Below are positions 25,431-33,424 of a DNA stretch of 64,000 nucleotides, one piece after another (positions within the stretch are counted from its first letter, which is position 1; the number at the start of each line of letters is the position of its first letter). Under the pieces are notes generated by a model, which ran no database searches, had not been told where the DNA came from, and saw only the letters and a list, made by a program, of their open reading frames with translations. The position numbers and the translations under genes are program-made. Source of the stretch: Bradyrhizobium sp. KBS0727 (lineage in GTDB: Bacteria > Pseudomonadota > Alphaproteobacteria > Rhizobiales > Xanthobacteraceae); assembly GCF_005937885.2 (NCBI RefSeq), contig NZ_CP042176.1, positions 3,777,501 through 3,841,500 of the forward strand, written 5' to 3'.

Positions 25431-25832
25431 TCAGGGCTTGGGGAAATTCAATTCCACGCCGACACCGTCGGGATCGTAGAGAAAGAACTGCGTGTCGCCG
25501 GTCCGCGGCACGATGCTCTCGCGGAATTTCACGCCCTTGGCCTGCAGGCGCTTGCGCATGCCGTCGACGTCATCCGCCGCAAAGGCGATATGGTCGAGCC
25601 GCCCGGTGTCCTCGAATTTCTTCTCGGTCCCGCGCACCACGATGCCTTCGCGTGGCTTGCGCGTGCCCATCAGGTGCACCGTGGCGGTGCCACCCGAGTA
25701 GAGCCAGTAGCCGGGGAAGTCGAGCGGCGGCCGGTCACCGTTTTCCAGACCGAGCACGTCGCAATAGAAATCCTTGGTGCGCTCGAGGTCAGAGGGTTCG
25801 ATGGTGTAGTGCTGTAGTCCGCCTAGTCCCAT
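25431..25832 (-). CDS. VOC-superfamily (glyoxalase/extradiol dioxygenase-like) protein
   Basis: 133-residue single vicinal-oxygen-chelate protein with paired beta-alpha-beta modules: LQHYTIEPSDLERTKDFYCD at the start, VHLMGTRKP in the middle, LDHIAFAADDVDGM opening the second module and FFLYDPDGVGVELNFP at the end. The metal ligand set His/His/Glu is consistent with H7 (GLQHY), a second-module His (LDHI) and the Glu of GVELNF. It may be a ring-cleaving or isomerising enzyme in the pathway whose transporter and oxygenase-like genes lie just upstream on the same strand. Confidence 0.85.
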   Translation of the reverse strand: MGLGGLQHYTIEPSDLERTKDFYCDVLGLENGDRPPLDFPGYWLYSGGTATVHLMGTRKPREGIVVRGTEKKFEDTGRLDHIAFAADDVDGMRKRLQAKGVKFRESIVPRTGDTQFFLYDPDGVGVELNFPKP

Positions 25833-25882
25833 GGTTGTTCTCCTTATTTGTTGGACGCTGAGGGGGTCAAACGCAGATGGGT

Positions 25883-27094
25883 TTAAACGAAAGTGAGGTC
25901 GGTTTCGGCGCCCAGCATCCAGGCGCCGACGGTTTCAAAATGCCTGATCTGGCCCTGAAGCTGCTGAGTCACGGTGTGCATGTCACGGAAGCGGCGCTCG
26001 AGCGGATGATCCTCGAAGATCGCGGTGGCGCCGGCGGCGTTGTAGGCGAAATCGACCGCCTCGCGCGCCTTGTGAATGGCATTGGTTGAGGCCATCCGCA
26101 TGTTGATGCGCTGTGCAACGGTGATGGTCCCGCCCGCGGTAAGATCTTTCCAAGTGTCGGCCATCGACTGCAGCACATAGCCGCGCGCCGCGCGGAGATT
26201 GACCTCCGCCTGGGCGAGATTGCACTGGACCACCGCGTTGTCGCGCAACAGGCCTTTGGCGCCGCGCGGCACCTTGTTGCGCATCGTTTCGACAAAGGTA
26301 TCGAGCGCGCTCCGGGCGATGCCGCAGGCGACGCCGGCAAAGCCCACCTGGTAACAGGTGCCCGCGCCCATGCGGTAGAGCGGGCCGCTTTCACGGCACT
26401 CGCGGTCGAATTCGCGGGTCATCGAGTGATCGGACCGGACAAAATGGTCGTTCAGCGCGAACTGGTCGCTGGCGGTGCCGCGCAGGCCGACGGTGTTCCA
26501 GATGTCGGTCCATTCGACGTCCTCGGTGCGCACCAGCATGGTGCGCTCCAGCGGCGAGCCGTTGGCTTCGTATCTTGGCGAACCGTCGGCCGCATAGATC
26601 GGACAATGCGCGCCGAGCCAGGTCGCGTGACGGCCGCCGGAGGCAAACGCCCACACGCCGGTGACGCGATAGCCGCCCTCGCATTCGACCGCTTTCACCC
26701 TGGGGCCGGGCCCCCAGGCCAGCACCGCTCGGGGGTCGCCGAAGATGGCCTGCGCCACCGGTAGGTCGAGATAGGCCGCCGACATGGCGCAGCCGCCGGC
26801 CTGGCTCAGGCACCAGGCCGTGGAGGCATCGGCCTTGGCGATGGTTTCGATGACGTGGAAGAAGGTGACGGGATCGGTTTCGATCCCGCGGGACGAGCGC
26901 GGCAACAGCAGCCGGAACAGCTGCGCCTCGTGCAGCCTGTCCAGCAGCACCCGCGGCAGCCGGCGCGTCGTCTCGATGGCGTTCGAAGCCGCCGCGACGT
27001 GAGGACGCACGGCTTCGGCTAGGGCGATCACCGTCGGGTCGCCCGCAAGATCGGCAGTCGTTGCGATCGCTGTATCCAAGACTTGTGTATTCAA
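25883..27094 (-). CDS. Acyl-CoA dehydrogenase-fold flavin monooxygenase (HsaA/DszC-like)
   Basis: 403 residues of the acyl-CoA dehydrogenase fold in its Acyl-CoA_dh_2 branch, which includes two-component FMNH2 monooxygenases such as HsaA and DszC. Features: RLPRVLLDRLHEAQLFRLLL near the start, ADASTAWCLSQAGG, VTGVWAFASGGRHATW, LRGTASDQFALNDHFV, and the C-terminal helical FEDHPLERRFRDMHTVTQ. No flavin reductase partner is in sight. Lies 2 bp after the MFS gene and 50 bp before the VOC gene, so all three are likely one operon. Substrate unknown, probably aromatic or heteroaromatic. Confidence 0.85.
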   Translation of the reverse strand: MNTQVLDTAIATTADLAGDPTVIALAEAVRPHVAAASNAIETTRRLPRVLLDRLHEAQLFRLLLPRSSRGIETDPVTFFHVIETIAKADASTAWCLSQAGGCAMSAAYLDLPVAQAIFGDPRAVLAWGPGPRVKAVECEGGYRVTGVWAFASGGRHATWLGAHCPIYAADGSPRYEANGSPLERTMLVRTEDVEWTDIWNTVGLRGTASDQFALNDHFVRSDHSMTREFDRECRESGPLYRMGAGTCYQVGFAGVACGIARSALDTFVETMRNKVPRGAKGLLRDNAVVQCNLAQAEVNLRAARGYVLQSMADTWKDLTAGGTITVAQRINMRMASTNAIHKAREAVDFAYNAAGATAIFEDHPLERRFRDMHTVTQQLQGQIRHFETVGAWMLGAETDLTFV

Positions 27095-27096
27095 GA

Positions 27097-28500
27097 CTAG
27101 GCCTGACGAACTTGAGCGGTCGAAAGATCGAGCCCATCGGCCAGTTCCTTGTCGATCTGCTCGATCGACTTGCCCCTGGTTTCAAAGCCGATGAAATAAT
27201 ACACGATGCCGGCCATCAGAAACCAGCAACCGAGATAGATAAAGGCCGTCGGAATCTGGGTCAGCGGCACGTCGGGTTTGAGGTAGTTGTTGGAGCCGAC
27301 GATCAGGGCAAGCCCGACCGGGCCGATGATCTTGCCGATGCCGCCAAAACCATAGGCCGATCCCATGCCGGTGGTTCGAAGATGGGATGGCCAGACCTCG
27401 GCCGCGTAGGGCCCGACGATGGCAAAGCCGCCGTCGGCGAAGAAGAAGGCCACGGCCAGGATCAGCCAGAACGCCGACAGGCCGAACAGCGTCGTATCGT
27501 AATTGTATCCGGCGACGATGGTCAGGATGCCGGCGCCAAGGCCAAGCAGCCCGCCGGCCGTACGGCGCCCCAGGGCTTCGGAGAAATAGGAGAACGAGAG
27601 GCGGCCGATGAAACCGGAGACGCTGAGCAGGATCATCATCTTGGCGGCCTCCTGTGGCGACACCTTCAACAGCAAGACAAACAGCGACGGCGCCCACAGC
27701 GTGATGCCGTAGACGCCGGTCTGGGCGCCGGCATTGCCGAGCCACGAAACCAGCAGGCTGCGCGGATATTTGAACAGATCGAACCAGCTCGACTTGATGA
27801 CCGGACCGGCATCGGCTGCCGTCGGCATCGGTAGCGCCGACGGTTCCATCTGCAAGGCCCAGGCGAGCGACTTGCGCGCGTCCTCGTATCGGCCCTGGCG
27901 GCACAGCCAGCGCGGCGACTCCGGAACCCAGAGACGCACGAGCAAGACAAGAAAGGCCGGCAACACGCCGATCGCGAACAGCAATCGCCATTCGCCGCTG
28001 CCGATCAGGGCGCCCATGACGGCGCCGAGGCCGACACCGAGCGGGATAACGCAGGTCACGAGGCCGCCGACCCAGCCACGCTTGGAGGAGGGCATGAATT
28101 CCTGCACCAGCGGCAGGTCCACGCAATACAGGCCGCCGACACCGGTTCCGACGAAGAAGCGCATGATCGCAAGATAGACCCAGCCGTTGTCCGGCGTGAA
28201 ATAGAGCAGGCCGGTCGCGATCGAGAAATTCAGCACGGTCCCGATGAATACCACGCGGCGGCCGATACGATCGGCGAGCCAGCCCCAGACATAGGCGCCG
28301 ATGATGGCGCCGATGCCGGAACTCATCAGCACGGTGGCCGATTGACCAAAGGTGAGCTTCCAGGGGCCGATCAGGAAGGCGAGCACGAAACCGATCAGGA
28401 AATAATCGAAGAATTCGAGCGCGTCGCCAATGATGGCCGCAGCAAGGATCTTGATCTGATTGCCGGTCAGACTCGTCCGGCGGTCGAGTATTTCGAACAT
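27097..28500 (-). CDS. MFS transporter (sugar/aromatic acid symporter type)
   Basis: 467 residues, about 12 membrane helices, with the major facilitator signature GWLADRIGRR in the loop between helices 2 and 3 and PESPRWL after helix 6, typical of the sugar porter/AAHS group. ATG 28500 gives MFEILDRRTSLTGNQ; the frame is open 24 bases further. First gene of the likely operon MFS - monooxygenase - VOC, so it probably imports the compound those enzymes break down. Confidence 0.9.
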   Translation of the reverse strand: MFEILDRRTSLTGNQIKILAAAIIGDALEFFDYFLIGFVLAFLIGPWKLTFGQSATVLMSSGIGAIIGAYVWGWLADRIGRRVVFIGTVLNFSIATGLLYFTPDNGWVYLAIMRFFVGTGVGGLYCVDLPLVQEFMPSSKRGWVGGLVTCVIPLGVGLGAVMGALIGSGEWRLLFAIGVLPAFLVLLVRLWVPESPRWLCRQGRYEDARKSLAWALQMEPSALPMPTAADAGPVIKSSWFDLFKYPRSLLVSWLGNAGAQTGVYGITLWAPSLFVLLLKVSPQEAAKMMILLSVSGFIGRLSFSYFSEALGRRTAGGLLGLGAGILTIVAGYNYDTTLFGLSAFWLILAVAFFFADGGFAIVGPYAAEVWPSHLRTTGMGSAYGFGGIGKIIGPVGLALIVGSNNYLKPDVPLTQIPTAFIYLGCWFLMAGIVYYFIGFETRGKSIEQIDKELADGLDLSTAQVRQA

Positions 28501-28815
28501 GGCGTTCCCCCGGCGCCTGTTCATTTTTATATCTCAGCGGACGTCGCGCCTGCGCACCGCATGTGTTCAAAGGCTATCCTGCTACCGGCGCGATCGGCAA
28601 GCCTGTGCTGACGCGGGGCACATCTGCATGCGAACAATGGGGACCTCGTACTGCTCTGCACAAAAGCAATTGCGCAAGCCGCCTGAATCGGGTGCAACCA
28701 TCCAGCCGGTGTTTCCGTGTTGCCGCCAGCCGGCAACTGCTGCAGCGCACGCGCGCCATTGTTTAATGTTTTGGCGATATCGTCATCGATTGAGCATCAT
28801 CCGGGACCAGGCGGG
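28501..28815. other. Intergenic region before PilZ gene
   Basis: 315 bp between divergent genes. It should hold the promoters of the MFS operon and the PilZ gene. No gene, no clear promoter boxes and no strong hairpin seen. Confidence 0.4.
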
Positions 28816-29067
28816 ATGGAAGAGAAACGAAGGCATCCGCGAACCGACACCGACGAGCCGGCCTTTGTGTCGTCAGGAGGCTCGGTGATGCGCTGCGTGG
28901 TGCGGAATGTTTCGCTCGAGGGGGCGGCGATCGACGTCGAAAACCCGGCCTTTGTTCCGCAACGCTTCCTTCTGGTGATGGCGAACGATTCGTCGATCGT
29001 TCATAAGTGCCAGATTGCCTGGATCCAGAAAAACCGGATCGGCCTGACTTTCATCGACGCGGAATGA
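28816..29067 (+). CDS. PilZ-domain protein (c-di-GMP receptor)
   Basis: 83-residue stand-alone PilZ domain. The two c-di-GMP contact motifs are present: the arginine-rich start EEKRRHPR (RxxxR type) and NVSLEGAAI (N-x-S-x-x-G). Rest of the barrel: FLLVMANDSSIVHKCQIAWI. It would bind the second messenger and act on a partner, often flagella or polysaccharide systems; no partner is adjacent. The frame is open upstream to 28717, but ATG 28816 gives the standard domain start. Confidence 0.88.
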   Translation: MEEKRRHPRTDTDEPAFVSSGGSVMRCVVRNVSLEGAAIDVENPAFVPQRFLLVMANDSSIVHKCQIAWIQKNRIGLTFIDAE

Positions 29068-29118
29068 TCCTTCGGAGCCGTATTTCAGGGCGCGCGGGAT
29101 CTCAGGGCGCCCGGACGC

Positions 29119-30087
29119 TCACTCGACCCGCAGGTTGGCGTCCCGCACCACCTTGCCCCATTTGTCCATCTCCAATCTGATGCGGGTGCCGAACTCATCC
29201 GGGGTATTCGCGACCGGCTTGAAGCCGAGTGCGGTGAGGCGTTCCTTTACATCCGGCTGGGAAACCGCTTTTGCGATCTCACGATAGAGCAGGTCGACGA
29301 TCTCCTTCGGTGTTCCCGCCGGCGCGACGATGCCGGTCAGTGTGTCGGCGTCCTGGTCCTTGATGCCCTGTTCGGCGAAGGTCGGCACGTCGGGCATACC
29401 CGCGGCGCGTTCGGTGGCAGCAATGCCGAGCGCACGGAGTTGGCCGGCCTGTACCGCCGAGAGCGCCGGCGGCAGCGCGGTGAACGCAATCGGGGTGTGG
29501 CCGCCGACGGTCGCCTGGATCGCCGGCCCGGCGCCGGCAAACGGCACGTGCACGAGGTCGAGCTTGAACGCCAGCCGGAACAACTCGCCGCCGAGATGCG
29601 GCGTCGAGCCGACACCGGGACCGGCAAAGCTGTACTTGCCGGGATTGTCGCGAATGAGCTGCACCAGTTCGGGCAGCGTTTTGGCCGGTACCGATGGATT
29701 GACCACCACGACATTCGGCGAGACCGCGACCAGCGTCACCGGTACAAAGTCCTTGACAGCGTCGTACGGTACCTTGGCGTAGAGGCTGGGGTTGACGACG
29801 AAGCCGGTAGAGATCGCCATGATCGTGTAGCCGTCGGCGGGCGCGTGCGCGACCTGGCCGGCCGCGGTATTGCCGCCGGCGCCGCCGATATTCTCGACGA
29901 CGAACTGGTGACCGAGACTGTCGGAAAGCTTCTGCGCCACGATCCGCGCAATGGCATCGGTCGGTCCGCCCGCTGTAAACCCGACCACGATGCGGACCGG
30001 CTTGTTGGGATAGCCCTGCGCCAACGTCGCCGCGACACCGGACGCCAGCCACACGGCTGCGAGCAATACGCGTAAGACGGCGCCCAT
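29119..30087 (-). CDS. Bug-type tripartite tricarboxylate transporter binding protein
   Basis: 322 residues with a signal peptide (LRVLLAAVWLASGVAATLAQ) and the Bug/TctC fold: YPNKPVRIVVGFTAGGPTD, FVVENIGGAGGNTAAG, FAGPGVGSTPHLGGELF, PDVPTFAEQG, IVAPAGTPKEIV. Such proteins capture carboxylates for TctAB-type transporters; no tctAB is adjacent, as is common for orphan Bug genes. Substrate unknown. Confidence 0.92.
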   Translation of the reverse strand: MGAVLRVLLAAVWLASGVAATLAQGYPNKPVRIVVGFTAGGPTDAIARIVAQKLSDSLGHQFVVENIGGAGGNTAAGQVAHAPADGYTIMAISTGFVVNPSLYAKVPYDAVKDFVPVTLVAVSPNVVVVNPSVPAKTLPELVQLIRDNPGKYSFAGPGVGSTPHLGGELFRLAFKLDLVHVPFAGAGPAIQATVGGHTPIAFTALPPALSAVQAGQLRALGIAATERAAGMPDVPTFAEQGIKDQDADTLTGIVAPAGTPKEIVDLLYREIAKAVSQPDVKERLTALGFKPVANTPDEFGTRIRLEMDKWGKVVRDANLRVE

Positions 30088-30177
30088 GGCGTTCCCCCTG
30101 ATGTGTTTGTTGTTGGCGCCATCATCGGCGAGGGCGCCGTGCCGGACAAGGGGGAAACCGCGCGGGCCCGGCCCTGG

Positions 30178-30813
30178 TTATTTCCGCAGCAGCGGCTTGA
30201 GCCGCTCTTCGAGCTCCTCAAATGACATCGAGCCCTGAAGCTTCACGCCGTTCAGGAAGAAGGTCGGCGTCGAAACGACCTTCAACTCGTGCAGCGCATA
30301 TTGCTGGTCGGCGGCGAGCCTGTCGAGCTGAGCCTGATCCTTCGCGCAACCCTCGACTTCCTGTTCGCTCATGCCGTTCAGCTTGCCGACAAAGAACAGC
30401 GTGTCCTTTGTCTGCGCAACCAGCCGGTCCTGCAGCTTGAACAGGGTCTCGACTGCACCGAGGTATTTTTCGGAATCGTCCTTGGCGATGCAGCGTGCCA
30501 GCATCGAGGCCGCGGCCGCCTTGGGATCGAGCGGGAATTCGCGGAACACGAACCGCACCTTGCCGGTGTCGATAAATCTGGACCGGAGCATCGGAAAGAC
30601 ATTCTCGCCGAAGGCCGCGCAATGCGGGCAGCTCATCGAAGCGTATTCGGTGATGGTCACCGGCGCCTTGGCCGACCCGATGACGATGTCGGGCAGCGAT
30701 ACCGGCTTGGCGACGGCCGCGGCAATTGCGCTTTGCGCCATGGCCGAGCCGGTACAGGACGTGGCCGCGAAAGCGAGGAGAATGGCAACAACGGTGCGGC
30801 GGCGAACGGTCAA
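30178..30813 (-). CDS. DsbA-family thiol:disulfide protein
   Basis: Periplasmic thioredoxin-fold oxidoreductase. The best start is TTG 30813, which has GGAG six bases ahead and gives a 211-residue product beginning TVRRRTVVAILLAFAATSC, a signal peptide ending near AMAQ. Earlier in-frame ATGs at 30855 and 30897 would add a non-signal extension. Active site is CPHC in YASMSCPHCAAFG; cis-Pro lies in VVSTPTFFLNG. Related to DsbA/Com1 and DSBA-like DsbG proteins. It forms or shuffles disulfides in exported proteins; partner not visible. Confidence 0.88.
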   Translation of the reverse strand: MTVRRRTVVAILLAFAATSCTGSAMAQSAIAAAVAKPVSLPDIVIGSAKAPVTITEYASMSCPHCAAFGENVFPMLRSRFIDTGKVRFVFREFPLDPKAAAASMLARCIAKDDSEKYLGAVETLFKLQDRLVAQTKDTLFFVGKLNGMSEQEVEGCAKDQAQLDRLAADQQYALHELKVVSTPTFFLNGVKLQGSMSFEELEERLKPLLRK

Positions 30814-30932
30814 CGGAGGCTCCGGACGACATTGGCGGGTCGATGCGTCCAACATTCCCCGCAGCAATAGTTTAGCTTCTTCGATGCGCGAAGGCAAAAA
30901 CCAGGGGAAGGCAAAACCAGGCGTCGTCGTCG

Positions 30933-33164
30933 CTATCGGTCCGGCGAGCCGAAGGCCAGCATCAGGCCTTCGTGCAGCTTGGAGTTCTCGCTGCGGCCGA
31001 AATGCTTGGGCAGGTCTTCGTTTTCGAGGCTCGGCGCAAACGCCCTGAGCTTCGCGGCGAAGCGCCGGGCCTCAGTGGGTTGGTTGGCCAGCGCGTATGC
31101 CGCCACGAGGCCCGCCCAGCTTCGCGGATAGTGGGGGTTGATCGCGATCGAGCGCTCGAACGTCGTGATCGCCTCGCGATACTTGCCGAGCTCGAGTTCC
31201 GCATTGCCTGCGAACTCAAGCCAGACCGGCATGATCGGGTCGCGCGGACTTAGCAGCATCGCATAGCGGACGTGTTCGAGCCCCTCGGAGACTTTCCCGG
31301 AACGGATCAGGCCGTTGCCGATCTGGGCGTGCGCACTGGCGTCGCTGGGATCGATCCTGATCGCTCGCTCCAGATGTTCCAGCGCTTCCGGCAATGCGGG
31401 CAGCCGATTGAGTGCGAGGGCCAGATAGAAATGGGCCTGGCTCGACTCGGGGTCGCGTACCAGCACCTGACGCAGGATTTCCTCCGCCTTGCTGCGATGG
31501 CCGCCCGGATCGGTATCGAGAACCTGAGCCCCCATCCGGGCGTGATAGGCGCCGATGCCAAGTTGAGCGGAAAGATTTTTCGGATCGTGCTCCAGCGCCT
31601 TGTTGAACAGTGCGAGCGCCTCCTTGTACCCTTCGAGATTGACCTGCGACAGCGCAGCCCAGCCGCGATAGGCGAACGCATCGGCGTCGAAATCATTCGA
31701 CAGCCGCTGGCTTTCGATCGGAAGAACTTCAAACTGAAGCTCACGCGCCAACCGGCTGACGATTTCGTCCCGGACGCCCTGCCGGTCGGCCCCGTGACGC
31801 TCGACACGGCCGCTCCACACCGAGAGGCGGGTGGCCGGGTTGATCAGTTCGACGTTGACCCGAAGATTGTCATCCTGAATCCGGACGCTGCCTTCCAGCA
31901 CATATCTTACCTGCAGTTCGGTGCCGAGCTTGGCCACGTCGATGACCTGACCCTGGTAGCTGCGCGCCGTCTGGCGCGAGATGACCCGGAACGAGGGAAC
32001 ACGCGACAACGTATTGGTCAGATCGTCCGTCAGCATGTCGGCGATCAACTGACCCGGCTCATCGGCGCCGCCCGGGCTTGCGAACGGCAACACCACAATC
32101 GGGATAATGCCCTTCCGCAGTTGTGTTTCATGAGCGAGCGCCGGCGAGCGCCAGGGGTCATGCGGGGCGCCGAGCGCCGTGGATGATTGGAACGAAGTCC
32201 ACGGGCCGAGTCTCAAAATGGTGTGCAAGGGCTCCGAAGCGAAAGTTGCCGCAGCTCCCAGAATCCCGGCTAGGGCTAACCCTGCCAAGGTCATCCCGTC
32301 AGGGCGTCGCGTCAGAAAGTTCCATCGTGGCGCGACAGGCAAAATCACCGGCCCGATAGCGGTACTGCCGTCGGTAAGCGGCCGGCGGCGGTCATGTTGA
32401 ACATCTTGCAACGGTCGTTGGACCACAGGCGCATCGCTGCTCCGGAGACTCTCGAGCATGGCCCGGGTTTCTCGTTCGGGCGCGACCCCGAGTTCGCGCT
32501 GAAGCATACCTGCAAAACTACCAGCCCGCGACAACGCTTCGTTCTTGCCACGGTAGCGGGCGTACAAGGCGATCGCGAGCCGATGCCAATCTTCTCGCAG
32601 CGGATCGAGCGCTATCAACTGGTCGATGGCCGCCAGCGCCTGGTTCGGTTCAATCGCCAGATCCGGGCGCCGCACGAAGGTTTCGCAGAGCTGCGCGGCC
32701 GCGTGCTGCAGGCGCGTTCGCTGCGCGCTGACCCACTCTTCGAAAGACTCTTCTTCAAGGATGAATCCGGAGAGAAAGTCGCCGGTGAGCAACCGGGCCG
32801 CACGCTCGAGGTCTTCCGCATTCTGCGAGCCAGCAAACGATGCAAACTCCCGGGCATCGATCGACCACGATGCCGGATCGAGCCGCACGATCTTGGTGTC
32901 GGTCATGAAAGCGGACGTCGGAAGTTCCTTGCGTAACAAGGTCAGCGCCTGCCGCAGGCTCTGCCGCGCTTGCCGATCGGAGCAACCGCCCCACAGCAAC
33001 GCCGCGAGTTCCTCGCGGCTTGCCGCATAATCGCTGCTCATCCCGAGATAGGCCAGCAGAGCCCGGGTCTTTTTCGTCGCGAGCTGGATTGGCTTGGACT
33101 CGTCATCCGAAGCGGCGACGCCGAACCGGCCGAGCAAACGCAGACGCATTACAGGCAATGTCAT
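30933..33164 (-). CDS. SARP/BTAD-type regulator with membrane segment, TolB-like domain and TPRs
   Basis: About 743 residues from ATG 33164 (an upstream ATG at 33200 adds 12). Order of domains: OmpR-type winged helix (MRLRLLGRFGVAASDD..., about 5-95), bacterial transcriptional activation domain BTAD (about 100-250), linker, one membrane helix (about 295-315, MTLAGLALAGILGAAATFA), a TolB/FlgO-like domain (IPIVVLPFASPGGADEPG, about 360-480) as in adenylate-cyclase-type regulators, then TPR repeats to the end. Such proteins are DNA-binding activators tied to the membrane or to peptide-repeat ligands. It is divergent from the giant adhesin gene, its likely target. No cyclase catalytic domain is present. 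Confidence 0.88.
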   Translation of the reverse strand: MTLPVMRLRLLGRFGVAASDDESKPIQLATKKTRALLAYLGMSSDYAASREELAALLWGGCSDRQARQSLRQALTLLRKELPTSAFMTDTKIVRLDPASWSIDAREFASFAGSQNAEDLERAARLLTGDFLSGFILEEESFEEWVSAQRTRLQHAAAQLCETFVRRPDLAIEPNQALAAIDQLIALDPLREDWHRLAIALYARYRGKNEALSRAGSFAGMLQRELGVAPERETRAMLESLRSSDAPVVQRPLQDVQHDRRRPLTDGSTAIGPVILPVAPRWNFLTRRPDGMTLAGLALAGILGAAATFASEPLHTILRLGPWTSFQSSTALGAPHDPWRSPALAHETQLRKGIIPIVVLPFASPGGADEPGQLIADMLTDDLTNTLSRVPSFRVISRQTARSYQGQVIDVAKLGTELQVRYVLEGSVRIQDDNLRVNVELINPATRLSVWSGRVERHGADRQGVRDEIVSRLARELQFEVLPIESQRLSNDFDADAFAYRGWAALSQVNLEGYKEALALFNKALEHDPKNLSAQLGIGAYHARMGAQVLDTDPGGHRSKAEEILRQVLVRDPESSQAHFYLALALNRLPALPEALEHLERAIRIDPSDASAHAQIGNGLIRSGKVSEGLEHVRYAMLLSPRDPIMPVWLEFAGNAELELGKYREAITTFERSIAINPHYPRSWAGLVAAYALANQPTEARRFAAKLRAFAPSLENEDLPKHFGRSENSKLHEGLMLAFGSPDR

Positions 33165-33424
33165 TGGTGACTTTGCATCAAGGTGGCTTCGGAGCATCAA
33201 AGGCGGCTACGGATCGAAATGATCAATTATTTTTAGGCTGCTTCGCCGCTTTCGACGGACCGCCTGTAATTTTCGGCCTGATCCTACGAAGTGTACCTTC
33301 CGGAGCAAGCTTATATTTAACAGATGGTTAGTAATTTCACGTTTTTTTTGCGCTCCTATAACGCCGCGTCAGCAGACTCACTCCCGTATCTGAATTCAGG
33401 AACTCATTTCGGGAGAAAAAAAAC
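33165..33424. promoter_or_regulatory. Divergent promoter region of regulator and giant adhesin
   Basis: 260 bp, markedly more A+T-rich than the flanks (TTATATTTAA near 33310-33320, a T8 run near 33343-33350). It should carry the adhesin promoter and sites for the divergent SARP-like regulator. Just before the adhesin ATG is GGGAG with an A8 run. No specific operator could be assigned. Confidence 0.5.

Noticed and set aside
25302..25817. Plus-strand 171-codon frame
   Set aside because: Antisense to the VOC gene and extends into featureless DNA.
30933..33164. Adenylate cyclase
   Set aside because: Only the regulatory-type domains and TPRs are present; no class III cyclase catalytic motif is visible.
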